From: Bacteroides bouchesdurhonensis
Lineage (GTDB): Bacteria > Bacteroidota > Bacteroidia > Bacteroidales > Bacteroidaceae
DNA length: 64,000 bases
Reading direction: 5' to 3'
Assembly: GCF_900155865.1 (NCBI RefSeq)
Contig: NZ_LT707006.1
Span: 2,396,577 to 2,460,576 of the forward strand
The notes under the pieces were generated by a model. That model had not been told where the DNA came from. It searched no databases and worked only from the letters and a program-made list of their open reading frames with translations. Of the stretch, positions 38,665 through 47,168 are shown in pieces; positions within the stretch are counted from its first letter, which is position 1, and the number at the start of each line of letters is the position of its first letter. Position numbers and translations under genes: made by a program.

Positions 38665-40580
38665 AAAGAATGACATATTATAATGGCAAATTGCTAATGA
38701 TATTTGTATATATCATTGGTTTGCTGACTACCTGTGATTCGTCGGAGCGCATTGAGGTATTAAGAAATGATATATATCCGTCTCGTCATATATTGGTTCC
38801 TTTGGCTCCGACTTTCTCGGTTGAAGTGGCTGGAGATACGTTGTATCATCAATATTTGCATGTGTTTAAAGGAAAGGATTTTCCATTAATGGGTATTTTG
38901 TATGTGGATGGTAAAGGATATCGTTTCATGGGAGGAGACTCATTGCGTATCCGGGCTCTAGCTCCTTTGGCAGGAGATAGCTGTGGATGGAAAGGAAAAT
39001 ATTTCTTTTTGCGTCCAGAAGAAGGTTGGAATAAGGTGGGATATGATGATAGCAAGTGGCAGGAAGGGAGTGCTGCTTTTGGAACTGAAGGACTTTGGTA
39101 TGCTACGAATACTATTTGGAGTGTTGATAATATTTATCTTCGTAGGCATGTAACCTTAAATAAAGAGGCGTTGGGCAACCACAAATTGTATATTCGGTTT
39201 CTATGCGATGATATTGCCACTATTTTCTGCAATGGTGATGAAGTGGTACATTCCAACTATACAAACAAGTCAGTTGGGTGTAGGCAACTACCTGATACGA
39301 TTGTAGATAAAATAAAAGAAGGAGATAATTTGCTTGCTGCTCATTGTTATAATATTTCGAGTAATGCGTTGCTGGATTATGGATTGTATATAGAGAATAA
39401 GGAGTATATAGATGTTGATACTGCATTCTTTAAATCTGTAGATATACAGGCAACTCAAACACATTATTCTTTTCAATGTGGGGATGTGGAGCTTCAACTT
39501 AGTTTTGTTGCACCTTCCTTATTACAGGACCAGGAGTATATGGGATGTCCGGTGGGATTTCTTTCTTATCGGATAGTGTCTACGGACGGTCAGCAACATG
39601 ATGTTGATATTTCGTTCGATATGGATATGGAATGGATGTTTGATCGAGTGAAAATAAAAGAGTCTGTAGAAAAAGATTGGAGAATAATACAGGGAGACAG
39701 TCTGTATGTGGCGGTAAAAGCGGAAGATGTACAGTCTGTATGTAAGGATGGTCGTATTATCCTGACGCAGAAGAATATGATGCGTAAAGGTGCGGATAGT
39801 GGTGTAGTGCTTTTGGGATATGAGGAAGGAGAGGTTTTACAATATTTTGGTGAGAATTTACCTTATTATTGGCAGAGAAATAAAAATGCGAGTATAAAAG
39901 AGGTCTTGAGGAATATAGGGGACAATTATCAGACATTGCAAAGGAAGTGTGATGAAACAGATATGTATTACTCGCAGAAGTTATCTCTGGAAAAGGGTAA
40001 AATAAAGGCTGAGAAGATGTTTCCATATTATCGAAACTTTCTCGCGACGCGTAGACTTTCGGTGGCTCCGGATGGTGAATTGTTATGCTATAGTAATATA
40101 GTGGGTAGAGTAAGAGATGCTTTTGATAGTTTTCCTTATCTGATGTTTTATGAACGTATGGATTGGATGAAAGGCACATTGAAACCTGTTTTTGATTTTT
40201 GTGAGAATGGTCATTGGGTTAAGCAATTTCCTCCTTTTGATATTGGATTCTTTCCGATTGCTATTCATCAGGAGAGTGTCAATGATTATGGGATCGAAAT
40301 GGCAACCAATATGTTGATGATGACTTTGGCTATAGTGAAGACGGATGGAACTTTTGATTATGCGGAGAAACATTGGAGACATATATCTCAATGGGGAAAT
40401 TATTTGGAAAAAATGGTGAAGAAACAGCAAGAACTTATGGCTGAGCAACGGAAAGATTCTGTTAAACAGCAAGAAACTTCTGCAGTGGAACAGATACCTG
40501 CAGCACATAAAGAAGAGGTTAAGGCTATTTTAGGTTTAAAAGCGTATCAGGAACTGATAGAATTACAAAAGCAACGATGA
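38655..40580 (+). CDS. GtaA-like glutaminase family lipoprotein (DUF5127/DUF4965), C-terminally short
   Basis: 641 aa with a lipoprotein-like signal (MIFVYIIGLLTTCDSSE). An N-terminal jelly-roll segment (WNKVGYDDSKWQEGSAAFGT) as in Bacteroides glutaminases is followed by a DUF5127-like region (QATQTHYSFQCGDVELQLSF) and a DUF4965-like region (CYSNIVGRVRDAFDSFPYLM, PPFDIGFFPIA). Family members such as Aspergillus GtaA are about 700-850 residues and end in DUF1793; here the end is replaced by a Gln/Lys/Glu-rich helix (about 595-641). The next gene overlaps by 4 bases. Activity uncertain. Confidence 0.75.
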   Translation: MEIKRMTYYNGKLLMIFVYIIGLLTTCDSSERIEVLRNDIYPSRHILVPLAPTFSVEVAGDTLYHQYLHVFKGKDFPLMGILYVDGKGYRFMGGDSLRIRALAPLAGDSCGWKGKYFFLRPEEGWNKVGYDDSKWQEGSAAFGTEGLWYATNTIWSVDNIYLRRHVTLNKEALGNHKLYIRFLCDDIATIFCNGDEVVHSNYTNKSVGCRQLPDTIVDKIKEGDNLLAAHCYNISSNALLDYGLYIENKEYIDVDTAFFKSVDIQATQTHYSFQCGDVELQLSFVAPSLLQDQEYMGCPVGFLSYRIVSTDGQQHDVDISFDMDMEWMFDRVKIKESVEKDWRIIQGDSLYVAVKAEDVQSVCKDGRIILTQKNMMRKGADSGVVLLGYEEGEVLQYFGENLPYYWQRNKNASIKEVLRNIGDNYQTLQRKCDETDMYYSQKLSLEKGKIKAEKMFPYYRNFLATRRLSVAPDGELLCYSNIVGRVRDAFDSFPYLMFYERMDWMKGTLKPVFDFCENGHWVKQFPPFDIGFFPIAIHQESVNDYGIEMATNMLMMTLAIVKTDGTFDYAEKHWRHISQWGNYLEKMVKKQQELMAEQRKDSVKQQETSAVEQIPAAHKEEVKAILGLKAYQELIELQKQR

Positions 40581-41461
40581 ATATAGGAATGAATCGCATA
40601 AAGAAGTGGCTAAATACTGTCCTGAATATTGTATTCTGGGGGATTTGTTCTTGTGTTATATTGTTTCTGCTTCAACTTTTTTGTTTTGCATCCTTCAAGA
40701 TTCCTTCGGATTCAATGGAGCCTACTTTGCTAGATGGTGATTATATTCTAGTAAATAAGTTGGTGCATGGAGCCCGATTATTTGATGTGTTTGCTGCATT
40801 GAGAAATGAGGAGGTACCAATTTACCGGCTTCCGGGTTTTGGAGATTTGAAGCGTAATGATGTGATAGTCTTTAACTTCCCTTACCGGAAAGAATGGAGT
40901 TGCATTCGAATGGACATCATGCGTTTTTTTGTGAAGCGTTGCATTGCACTTCCCGGAGATACACTGGAAATAAGAAACGGACTGTATGCAATACGTGGTT
41001 GTAATGAGATATTGGGAAATAGAGAGGCTCAAATCGAACTTGCCGATTTGGAGAATCCCGAGGAATGGGGAATTGTGACAAAGACTTTCCCTAATGACAA
41101 GCATTTGGACTGGAATATCCGGGAATTTGGACCACTGCCCATTCCTAAAAGAGGACAATCTGTATTACTTAATGATACTAGTTATCTTCTGTATAGGCAA
41201 TTGATTGGCTGGGAACAGAAGAAAAAGTTGCGTTTCAAGAATGGGAACGTTTTATTGGGTGATAGTGTAGTACATCAATATCGGTTTATGAAGAACTATT
41301 ATTTTGTATCTGGTGATAAGATGGCTAACTCTAAGGATTCTCGTTATTGGGGGATGTTACCGGAAGAGTATATTGTCGGAAAAGTGACTCGTATTTGGTA
41401 CTCAAAGAATAAGAATACAGATAAAACGCGTTGGGAACGGATAATGAAGAGAATTGAGTAA
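40577..41461 (+). CDS. signal peptidase I (S26 family), locus-specific
   Basis: 294 aa. One N-terminal membrane helix, then KIPSDSMEPTLLDGDYILVN with catalytic Ser46, and FFVKRCIALPGDTLEI with general base Lys120; the late box VSGDKMANSKDSRYWG is also present. A complete Ser/Lys signal peptidase. Its place at the end of a translationally coupled operon with transglutaminase and glutaminase genes, rather than a housekeeping context, suggests a dedicated processing enzyme, with the NVEALA precursors as obvious candidates. Confidence 0.9.
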   Translation: MNIGMNRIKKWLNTVLNIVFWGICSCVILFLLQLFCFASFKIPSDSMEPTLLDGDYILVNKLVHGARLFDVFAALRNEEVPIYRLPGFGDLKRNDVIVFNFPYRKEWSCIRMDIMRFFVKRCIALPGDTLEIRNGLYAIRGCNEILGNREAQIELADLENPEEWGIVTKTFPNDKHLDWNIREFGPLPIPKRGQSVLLNDTSYLLYRQLIGWEQKKKLRFKNGNVLLGDSVVHQYRFMKNYYFVSGDKMANSKDSRYWGMLPEEYIVGKVTRIWYSKNKNTDKTRWERIMKRIE

Positions 41462-41485
41462 GAAAATACAGATATAGCTAGGTAA

Positions 41486-41836
41486 ACTATTTGTCTATAT
41501 AAGGAAAGAATAAGAAAAGGGTGTTTCTTAAAAGCCAAAGGATTAATAAATGGAATTGCTCGTGGTGAAGGATTTCCTGAGGATCCAAATAAAGGTGAGA
41601 ATTTAGGTGAATTAAAGTATGAAAGAAGAAGTGAGACACAATTTTATAATTATGAATATTATGAAATTCCTGATAAAAAAATAAATGGTGAACAAGTGTA
41701 TATAGCTTATAAAACTCCTGTCACCCAAGTTATTTGTAAAGGGCATGGTAGTGTAGCTTGCTATGAAGGTATTTACCATGGAATGTCAGAGTTTATTGGA
41801 GAAGTAAAAGAAAGTGACAAAAATAATAATTACTAA
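41486..41836 (+). pseudogene. NVEALA-type peptide, C-terminal remnant without a start
   Basis: Open frame of 116 codons with no ATG/GTG/TTG start at its head. It reads INGIARGEGFPEDPNKGENL, later YNYEYYEIPDKKINGEQVYI and VTQVICKGHGSVACYEGIYH. The IARGEGFPEDPN segment sits where NVEALA is followed by its polar tail, and the two-Cys C-x-GxGSxxC pattern matches peptide 1 (CYGQGSIDC). The signal sequence has been lost, probably when the preceding operon was placed here. It lies directly before a propeller gene. Confidence 0.5.
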
Positions 41837-41848
41837 ATATAGATAATA

Positions 41849-42997
41849 ATGAAATGTTTTTTGTATATATTATGTTTTATCCTTTTTATAAGTTGTAAGA
41901 ATGGACAATTAGAGGATAGTATTTATAATGTGGAAATATTGACATTTAAAGAAACAGCTGGTGTGTTGGAAGATACTACTTTTTTTAAGTCAATGTTTAT
42001 GGTACCATTGGAAATAAATAATTCAGCATTAATTGCTAGGATTAATCGTATATATATGGCTAATGATACTCTTTTTATCCTTGATACTAATTATCGAAGT
42101 ATTACTATTTTTAATAAAGAGGGGAAATATATAAATTCAATTCAAAACTTAGGAGTAGGTCCTAAAGAATATGTTGATTTAGGAGATATTTGTTTAGATA
42201 GTAAAAATAAGGAACTGTTAGTTTTGTGTACGCGCCCTTCTAAATTGCAATTCTATAATTATCAAGGTGAATTCTTAAGAGAGAAAGGATTAGGGGATAA
42301 ATATTACTCTTATGTGGCTGCAGATGGTCAATATATTTATTTACAAGATGATACAAATGTGAATAAAAGTAATAAAGAAGTAGATATTTATGACCAGCAT
42401 TTAAATTTTATATCAGGTACATTAGATCATGGAGAGGTCTTTAAAAATAAAGATTTTCATACGGTAAATCATTTTGGACATGGAAATACTATGACTCAAA
42501 ATTCATTCATTTATATTGCAAGAGAATTTGATAATATAATATATGAAGCGCGAGAGGGAAAGGTATATCCTAAATATCAGTTAGATTTTAAAGAACATAG
42601 TTTGCCAAAAGAATTATTAAATAGTAAAATGAAACCTTTTGATTTTTTGGATTTTTGTAAAAAGAAGCAATATGTTATCTCTTTGAAAGAAATAGTTGAA
42701 GTTGGTGGAAAAATACTATTTGTAACTAATATTGGTATTTTTATTTGTGATAAGCAAAGTGGAGACATGATTCAATATACTTTCATGTTGGATACAATGT
42801 CGGGAATGGGAAGTAGTGATATACAGGTTATTGGAAATACTAATAAAATTGCAATGATTTGGTCTGTTAATAGCTTGAAGCGAATGACAGAGATGGTTGC
42901 TAAATATTCAAATTCTAAAATTAATTTGGATTTTATTAAGAGAATAAATGCAATGGATGAGGAAGATAACCCTGTTTTATTTATTTATGAGTTTTGA
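41849..42997 (+). CDS. 6-bladed beta-propeller lipoprotein (DUF5128-like)
   Basis: 382 aa, lipoprotein signal (LYILCFILFISCKNGQ, lipid Cys16). Characteristic segments: KSMFMVPLEINNSALIARIN, SIQNLGVGPKEYVDLGDI and LQFYNYQGEFLREKGLGD. Same family as the propeller at 32866, with the usual terminal (E)EDNPVLFIYEF. It follows the peptide remnant by 12 bases, completing a cassette. No recognisable catalytic residues. Confidence 0.85.
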   Translation: MKCFLYILCFILFISCKNGQLEDSIYNVEILTFKETAGVLEDTTFFKSMFMVPLEINNSALIARINRIYMANDTLFILDTNYRSITIFNKEGKYINSIQNLGVGPKEYVDLGDICLDSKNKELLVLCTRPSKLQFYNYQGEFLREKGLGDKYYSYVAADGQYIYLQDDTNVNKSNKEVDIYDQHLNFISGTLDHGEVFKNKDFHTVNHFGHGNTMTQNSFIYIAREFDNIIYEAREGKVYPKYQLDFKEHSLPKELLNSKMKPFDFLDFCKKKQYVISLKEIVEVGGKILFVTNIGIFICDKQSGDMIQYTFMLDTMSGMGSSDIQVIGNTNKIAMIWSVNSLKRMTEMVAKYSNSKINLDFIKRINAMDEEDNPVLFIYEF

Positions 42998-43277
42998 TTT
43001 TTCTATTTTGTAAATAACCATGAAAATGGATTTTTGTTAGATTTGGTACAGGATCATTTTTTGAATGCAATTAATTCTGTTTTTATTAATTTTGGAACTG
43101 TCCTGTTTTTTTTGATCTATTTGTCATGGATGCAAAGAAAATCTGGTTGTACTGAATTTGACGCGTGAACTAGGTTTATGTGTAAATCGTCAAACAGTGG
43201 TGGATATTCTATCAAAGACTCATTTGAATTATAGTGGAGCTAAATGTAAATCAGTCCAATTATAATTAGAAATACCA
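42998..43277. other. intergenic stretch without recognised gene
   Basis: Between the propeller stop and module e. Contains short decayed frames only; no signal, RNA gene or repeat was recognised apart from the control module that follows. Confidence 0.5.
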
Positions 43278-43368
43278 TGATCAAAAGGGCATTAAGGAAT
43301 AAAAATATTCTTGGTCCGAAATAGTCAGCCAATTTTTTTTGTAATTCAGCTTTAATAGCCTACTTTCG
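43278..43368 (+). promoter_or_regulatory. control module copy e, upstream of the DUF1573/thioredoxin-like gene
   Basis: TGATCAAAAG box (43278), TGGTC (43312-43316) and TAGTC (43322-43326) in TGGTCCGAAATAGTCAG, -33 TTTG (43338-43341), 19-bp spacer, -7 TACTTTCG (43361-43368, one mismatch). Flanked by TTGG...CCAA followed by a T tract. Confidence 0.75.
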
Positions 43369-43497
43369 CCACCGATAAAAATATAGGGATTGTTGAGGTT
43401 TGAATCTTGAAAAGAGATGGAACTAATATGGGATTGTATTTAGGAGATCATTGCTAATAATGAACTGAAAATGCATTTAATGATAATGAAACAAATG

Positions 43498-44361
43498 ATG
43501 AAATATAGTATTCTATTATTGTTATTCTTTTTATTTTCTTGTAGTGATAGTAAAAAGAAAAATATAGCATCCATATTGAAGGAATGGGAGCATAAGGAAA
43601 TATTGTTTCCCTGTAATCCGATATTCTCGATACAAGGAAAAGATACGGTTGCTTATCCGAAGGGAGGTGAGTATAAAGTATTCTCTTATGTCGATTCAAT
43701 GGGATGTATAAGCTGTAAGCTAAAATTGGATGAATGGCAGAAGTTTATAACCGATGTTGATTCTTTATGTCCTAATACTGTACAGTTTTTATTTTACTTT
43801 AATCCCAAAAAACGAAGCGAAATTTGTCGAATTTTGCAATTTGATAAGTTTAAATATCCGGTTTGTATAGATGAACAGGATTCTATTAATAAATTAAATC
43901 ATTTTTCTTCGGAAACAATGTTTCAGACTTTTTTGTTAGATAGGGAGAATAAAGTGATTGCTGTTGGCAATCCGATACATAATTCAAAAGTGAAAGAGCT
44001 TTATTTAAGTGTTATTTTAGGCAAGGAATCTTCTAATGAGTCAGATAACCAGCCTCAGACAACTGCTAAGTTATCTGAGGCTCAATTGAATCTTGGAGAA
44101 TTTCCATGGAAAGAGAAACAAAGACAGGATATTCTGATCACAAATACGGGAGATAATCCCTTAGCGATAAATGAAGTGGTTACGTCTTGTGGATGTACGA
44201 CGGTGGAATATGATAAACAGCCTGTTTTGCCTGGTAAATCGATACCAATTAAAGTATACTATCAAGCGGGATATCCGGAGCATTTTAATAAAACAATTAC
44301 GGTGCACTGTAATGCAAAGAATGCTCCATTTATGATAAAGATTAGTGGAGACGCTAAATAA
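43498..44361 (+). CDS. thioredoxin-like lipoprotein with C-terminal DUF1573 domain
   Basis: 287 aa from the ATG at 43498, giving a clean lipoprotein signal (SILLLLFFLFSCSDSKKK). Residues about 25-180 are TlpA/thioredoxin-like with DSMGCISCKLKLDEWQKF (C70-x-x-C73), and about 195-287 are a DUF1573 domain (FLG-type strand, then INEVVTSCGCTTVEYDKQPV and LPGKSIPIKVYYQAG). DUF1573 is an Ig-like domain of Bacteroidetes envelope proteins. This is the intact model for three decayed relatives at 48352, 49937 and 51412. Confidence 0.8.
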   Translation: MKYSILLLLFFLFSCSDSKKKNIASILKEWEHKEILFPCNPIFSIQGKDTVAYPKGGEYKVFSYVDSMGCISCKLKLDEWQKFITDVDSLCPNTVQFLFYFNPKKRSEICRILQFDKFKYPVCIDEQDSINKLNHFSSETMFQTFLLDRENKVIAVGNPIHNSKVKELYLSVILGKESSNESDNQPQTTAKLSEAQLNLGEFPWKEKQRQDILITNTGDNPLAINEVVTSCGCTTVEYDKQPVLPGKSIPIKVYYQAGYPEHFNKTITVHCNAKNAPFMIKISGDAK

Positions 44362-44418
44362 TATAGTAAGTTTACATGATTATTATAGGAAAACAACCAT
44401 AAACCTTAGCTATAGATT

Positions 44419-46101
44419 ATGAAAGAGAGAATATATTATGTGAATACTAGTTGGATTAAATTGAGAGTCATTGTTAGTCTAATAGTATTCGTAGGAGTGA
44501 TCTCATTTCTGGGAGTAGTCTTAATTTCTCCAGATCATTTTGATACGGGAGAAATGGCATCTCAGAAAATGTGGCTTAGCCGAATGGCTGTTGTGTTTGC
44601 GGTATGTTCTCTTTTTTCTCTCAGTATTAATGATAAAAAAGAAGATCGATTTTATCATTCAGTTATTTGGAGTCTTATTTTATTAGGAGGTGTTGAAGCT
44701 ATATGGGGGTTGGGGCAGATATATGGGCAAGTGGCGTCTCACCATTCATTATTTGCATTAACCGGGTCTTTTTATAACCCAGGACCTTATTCCGGTTATT
44801 TAGCAATGGTGTTTCCCGTTTGTTTAGGTGAATGGTTGTTGTTGAAAGAGAAAGCAAATCGGGAATGGATTGAACAGGGAAAATATTATATAAGTTCAGG
44901 AGTATTACTATTGATCTTTTGTGTTTTGCCGGCTGGTATGAGCCGTTCTGCTTGGTTGGCAACTATAGTTTCCGGTTTGTGGATATATGGAATGCATTAT
45001 TCATGGGGAACTCGTTTGAGGAAGATGATAAAAAGGTATAAGAAAAGGGTGTTTCCGGTTGCTGCAATTGGGGGAGTAATAATAGCAGCCTCCGGTTATG
45101 CTCTTTTCTTTTTAAAAGCTGACTCGGCTAGTGGACGTTTATTGATGTGGAAGGTTACCAGTATGGCTATCACCGAGAGACCATTAACTGGATATGGTTC
45201 GGATGGATTTGTTCACGCATATGGAATGGCCCAGGAAAAATATTTTGCCAATGCAAACTACTCGGAGACTGAAGAGTGGGTAGCAGGGAGTCCGGAATAT
45301 GCTTTTAATGAGTATTTGCAAGTTGCCGTTGAACATGGTATTCCTTTCTTATTGGCTGTATTATCGATAATAGGTTTTAGTCTTTGGAAAGGAGTTACTG
45401 AAAAACGCATTAGCACTTGTGGAGGTATTATTTCCGTTATGATATTTGCATTTTTTTCTTATCCTATACAAATACCGGGGTTTGCAGTAGCATTTTATTT
45501 TTTGTTAGCAGCATGTGTTGTGGGACGTTCACGTTTCTATATGCTATTATTTACCGTTATGATTACTCTATGGGGGACTTTTTATTGGAATCATAATTGG
45601 TATGATGCTTGTAAAAAATGGTCTAGTTGTAAAATGCTTTATAATATAGGTGCTTATAGATCAGCGAAAGAAGGGTATGAGTCATTGTATTCGGATTTGA
45701 ATAGTCATGGTACTTTTCTTTTTGAATATGGGCATTGCTTGCATAAATTACAGGATTATGATAATTCAACCAAAGTGCTGAAAGAGGCTATAGAATATTG
45801 TAATGATCCGATGATATTAAATATAATCGGGAAAAATTACCAGGCAATAGGCGAATATGGAGAAGCAGAGGAATGGTTGATACGTTCTACACATCGACTG
45901 CCAAATCGTATCTATCCTTATTATCTGTTGGCTAAGCTGTATGCAGAACCGGAATACAGACAATTGGAAAAACTGAAACGTACGGCGGAAATAGTGCTGA
46001 CGAAGGAGCCTAAAGTTCAGTCTACAGCAGTGAAGGAGATGCGGGAAGAGGTTAAGAAACTGGTAGTTTCACTGAATGGTAATGGGAGCGGTAGTAATTA
46101 A
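44419..46101 (+). CDS. O-antigen-ligase-like membrane protein with TPR tail
   Basis: 560 aa. About ten membrane helices (residues 15-400) including the Wzy_C/WaaL-type loop (GSFYNPGPYSGYLAMVFPVC, MSRSAWLATIVSG, ASGRLLMWKV, RPLTGYGSDGFVHAY), then a tail of tetratricopeptide repeats (about 415-550: EYGHCLHKLQDYDNSTKVLK, NYQAIGEYGEAEEWLIRSTH). This superfamily polymerises or transfers lipid-linked glycans, including O-linked protein glycosylation. It is 58 bases after the DUF1573 gene under module e. In this locus protein or peptide glycosylation is a reasonable guess, not proven. Confidence 0.8.
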   Translation: MKERIYYVNTSWIKLRVIVSLIVFVGVISFLGVVLISPDHFDTGEMASQKMWLSRMAVVFAVCSLFSLSINDKKEDRFYHSVIWSLILLGGVEAIWGLGQIYGQVASHHSLFALTGSFYNPGPYSGYLAMVFPVCLGEWLLLKEKANREWIEQGKYYISSGVLLLIFCVLPAGMSRSAWLATIVSGLWIYGMHYSWGTRLRKMIKRYKKRVFPVAAIGGVIIAASGYALFFLKADSASGRLLMWKVTSMAITERPLTGYGSDGFVHAYGMAQEKYFANANYSETEEWVAGSPEYAFNEYLQVAVEHGIPFLLAVLSIIGFSLWKGVTEKRISTCGGIISVMIFAFFSYPIQIPGFAVAFYFLLAACVVGRSRFYMLLFTVMITLWGTFYWNHNWYDACKKWSSCKMLYNIGAYRSAKEGYESLYSDLNSHGTFLFEYGHCLHKLQDYDNSTKVLKEAIEYCNDPMILNIIGKNYQAIGEYGEAEEWLIRSTHRLPNRIYPYYLLAKLYAEPEYRQLEKLKRTAEIVLTKEPKVQSTAVKEMREEVKKLVVSLNGNGSGSN

Positions 46102-46171
46102 GTTTTTTCCCTCAATATTATCTTCCGAGATGATTCAGATAGATGAATGATCTAATCGTAATAAATCATAA

Positions 46172-46383
46172 AAATCTGAATCTATATAATGATGGTTCGG
46201 AAGAAGGAAATGTCTTATGTATATTTGATATAGATGGTAGTTTTAAGTAACAGATTACGTTAGATCAAAATGTAAGCTCAATTGCTATTGATAAAGTTGG
46301 GACTCATGTTGCATAAAAGAGAAAAATGATGGGACTATACTTTATCGTTATAAGTTGAACGGAATTTTAGATAATATGAAATA
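46172..46383 (+). pseudogene. propeller gene 3' fragment (copy of the 36.4-36.6 kb end)
   Basis: Reads EEGNVLCIFDIDGSFK, stop, QITLDQNVSSIAIDKVGTHV and ends near 46383; it matches the last 60 codons of the broken propeller gene at 35550-36587 (EEGNVICIFDIDGNYKSQII, LDQCVSSIDIDKMGTLVAYK). Contains TAA and frameshift changes. A non-functional partial duplicate. Confidence 0.7.
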
Positions 46384-46431
46384 GATGAGTGAAGCTAACT
46401 GGGTTTTGATAATAATTTAATCAGGGCATAC

Positions 46432-46504
46432 GGGAAATTATTGTTTCTTAATAATCCAATATATTCAACACAAGGAAATATGGTTATTTGTCCAATGTGG
46501 GGTA
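46432..46504. repeat. 73-bp exact direct repeat, copy 1
   Basis: 46432-46504 is identical to 50012-50084. It encodes part of the thioredoxin-like N-terminus (KLLFLNNPIYSTQGNMV). The copies are 3.58 kb apart in the same orientation and bracket one whole cassette, so recombination between them could delete or duplicate it. Confidence 0.85.
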
Positions 46505-46759
46505 GACTATCTTAATTTGTTTAATGATCAGCTAATATTATGGTATTAGTATAAGCTGAAAGAGAATTATAATTATGTTAAAAAGGAACAAGGTGATGAC
46601 TGTTAATTTTGCCAGATTAATGGCATTATCTGCTCCTAAATACCGAAAAAGGAGATGCCCCAAGATAGGAATAGTATTGAATTGTAGCAAATCTATTTTG
46701 CTTTCGCTGAAATGATAAATGCGGATTGATTATTTTATTATTAAGTAAAAAGTAGAAAA
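46505..46759. other. intergenic stretch upstream of peptide 3
   Basis: No gene recognised. A promoter for the NVEALA gene at 46760 must lie here, but no perfect -7 TAnnTTTG and no TGGTC direct repeat is visible. Confidence 0.5.
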
Positions 46760-47101
46760 ATGAAAAAGTTTGTTTTTATCTCTATTGTAGCAGTGGTAGC
46801 TTTAATCATGGGATATAATGTTTATATAAGTCATGGGATAAATTGTTTATCAGATATAGTATTGGCTAACGTTGAAGCATTGGCGAATAGTGAAAGTGGA
46901 AGTGATAAAACAACCTGGCAAGAAGGAGACAAAACCATTGTTTCAACATCATCACCTGGTTGGACATTCGATCTTAAATTGAATGTTTGGTTATTTGAAG
47001 GAAAAGTTTCAAACAGCACGCCTCCGTCGATAGAAACTGTGAAAATAAAATGCTGTAGACTTAAGGGTCCTTTGGCTAGTTGTTCTTACGAAGAGTGCTA
47101 A
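46760..47101 (+). CDS. NVEALA-family exported peptide 3
   Basis: 113 aa. Signal FVFISIVAVVALIMGYNVYI, then the canonical LANVEALA motif (residues about 35-42) and a tail of about 70 residues ending KIKCCRLKGPLASCSYEEC with four Cys close together. The most typical NVEALA protein in the window. Followed by a perfect stem-loop and a propeller gene 68 bases downstream. Confidence 0.85.
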   Translation: MKKFVFISIVAVVALIMGYNVYISHGINCLSDIVLANVEALANSESGSDKTTWQEGDKTIVSTSSPGWTFDLKLNVWLFEGKVSNSTPPSIETVKIKCCRLKGPLASCSYEEC

Positions 47102-47112
47102 ATTAGCTAACA

Positions 47113-47153
47113 GAATTGAATGTGGGTATCATAAAGTACCCCACACTCAATTC
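47113..47153 (+). terminator. stem-loop between peptide 3 and its propeller gene
   Basis: GAATTGAATGTGGGTA (47113-47128) pairs with TACCCCACACTCAATTC (47137-47153), one bulged base, loop of 8. It is followed by ATTATTATC rather than a run of T, so it may attenuate or protect the peptide mRNA end rather than fully terminate. Confidence 0.65.
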
Positions 47154-47168
47154 ATTATTATCATAAAG

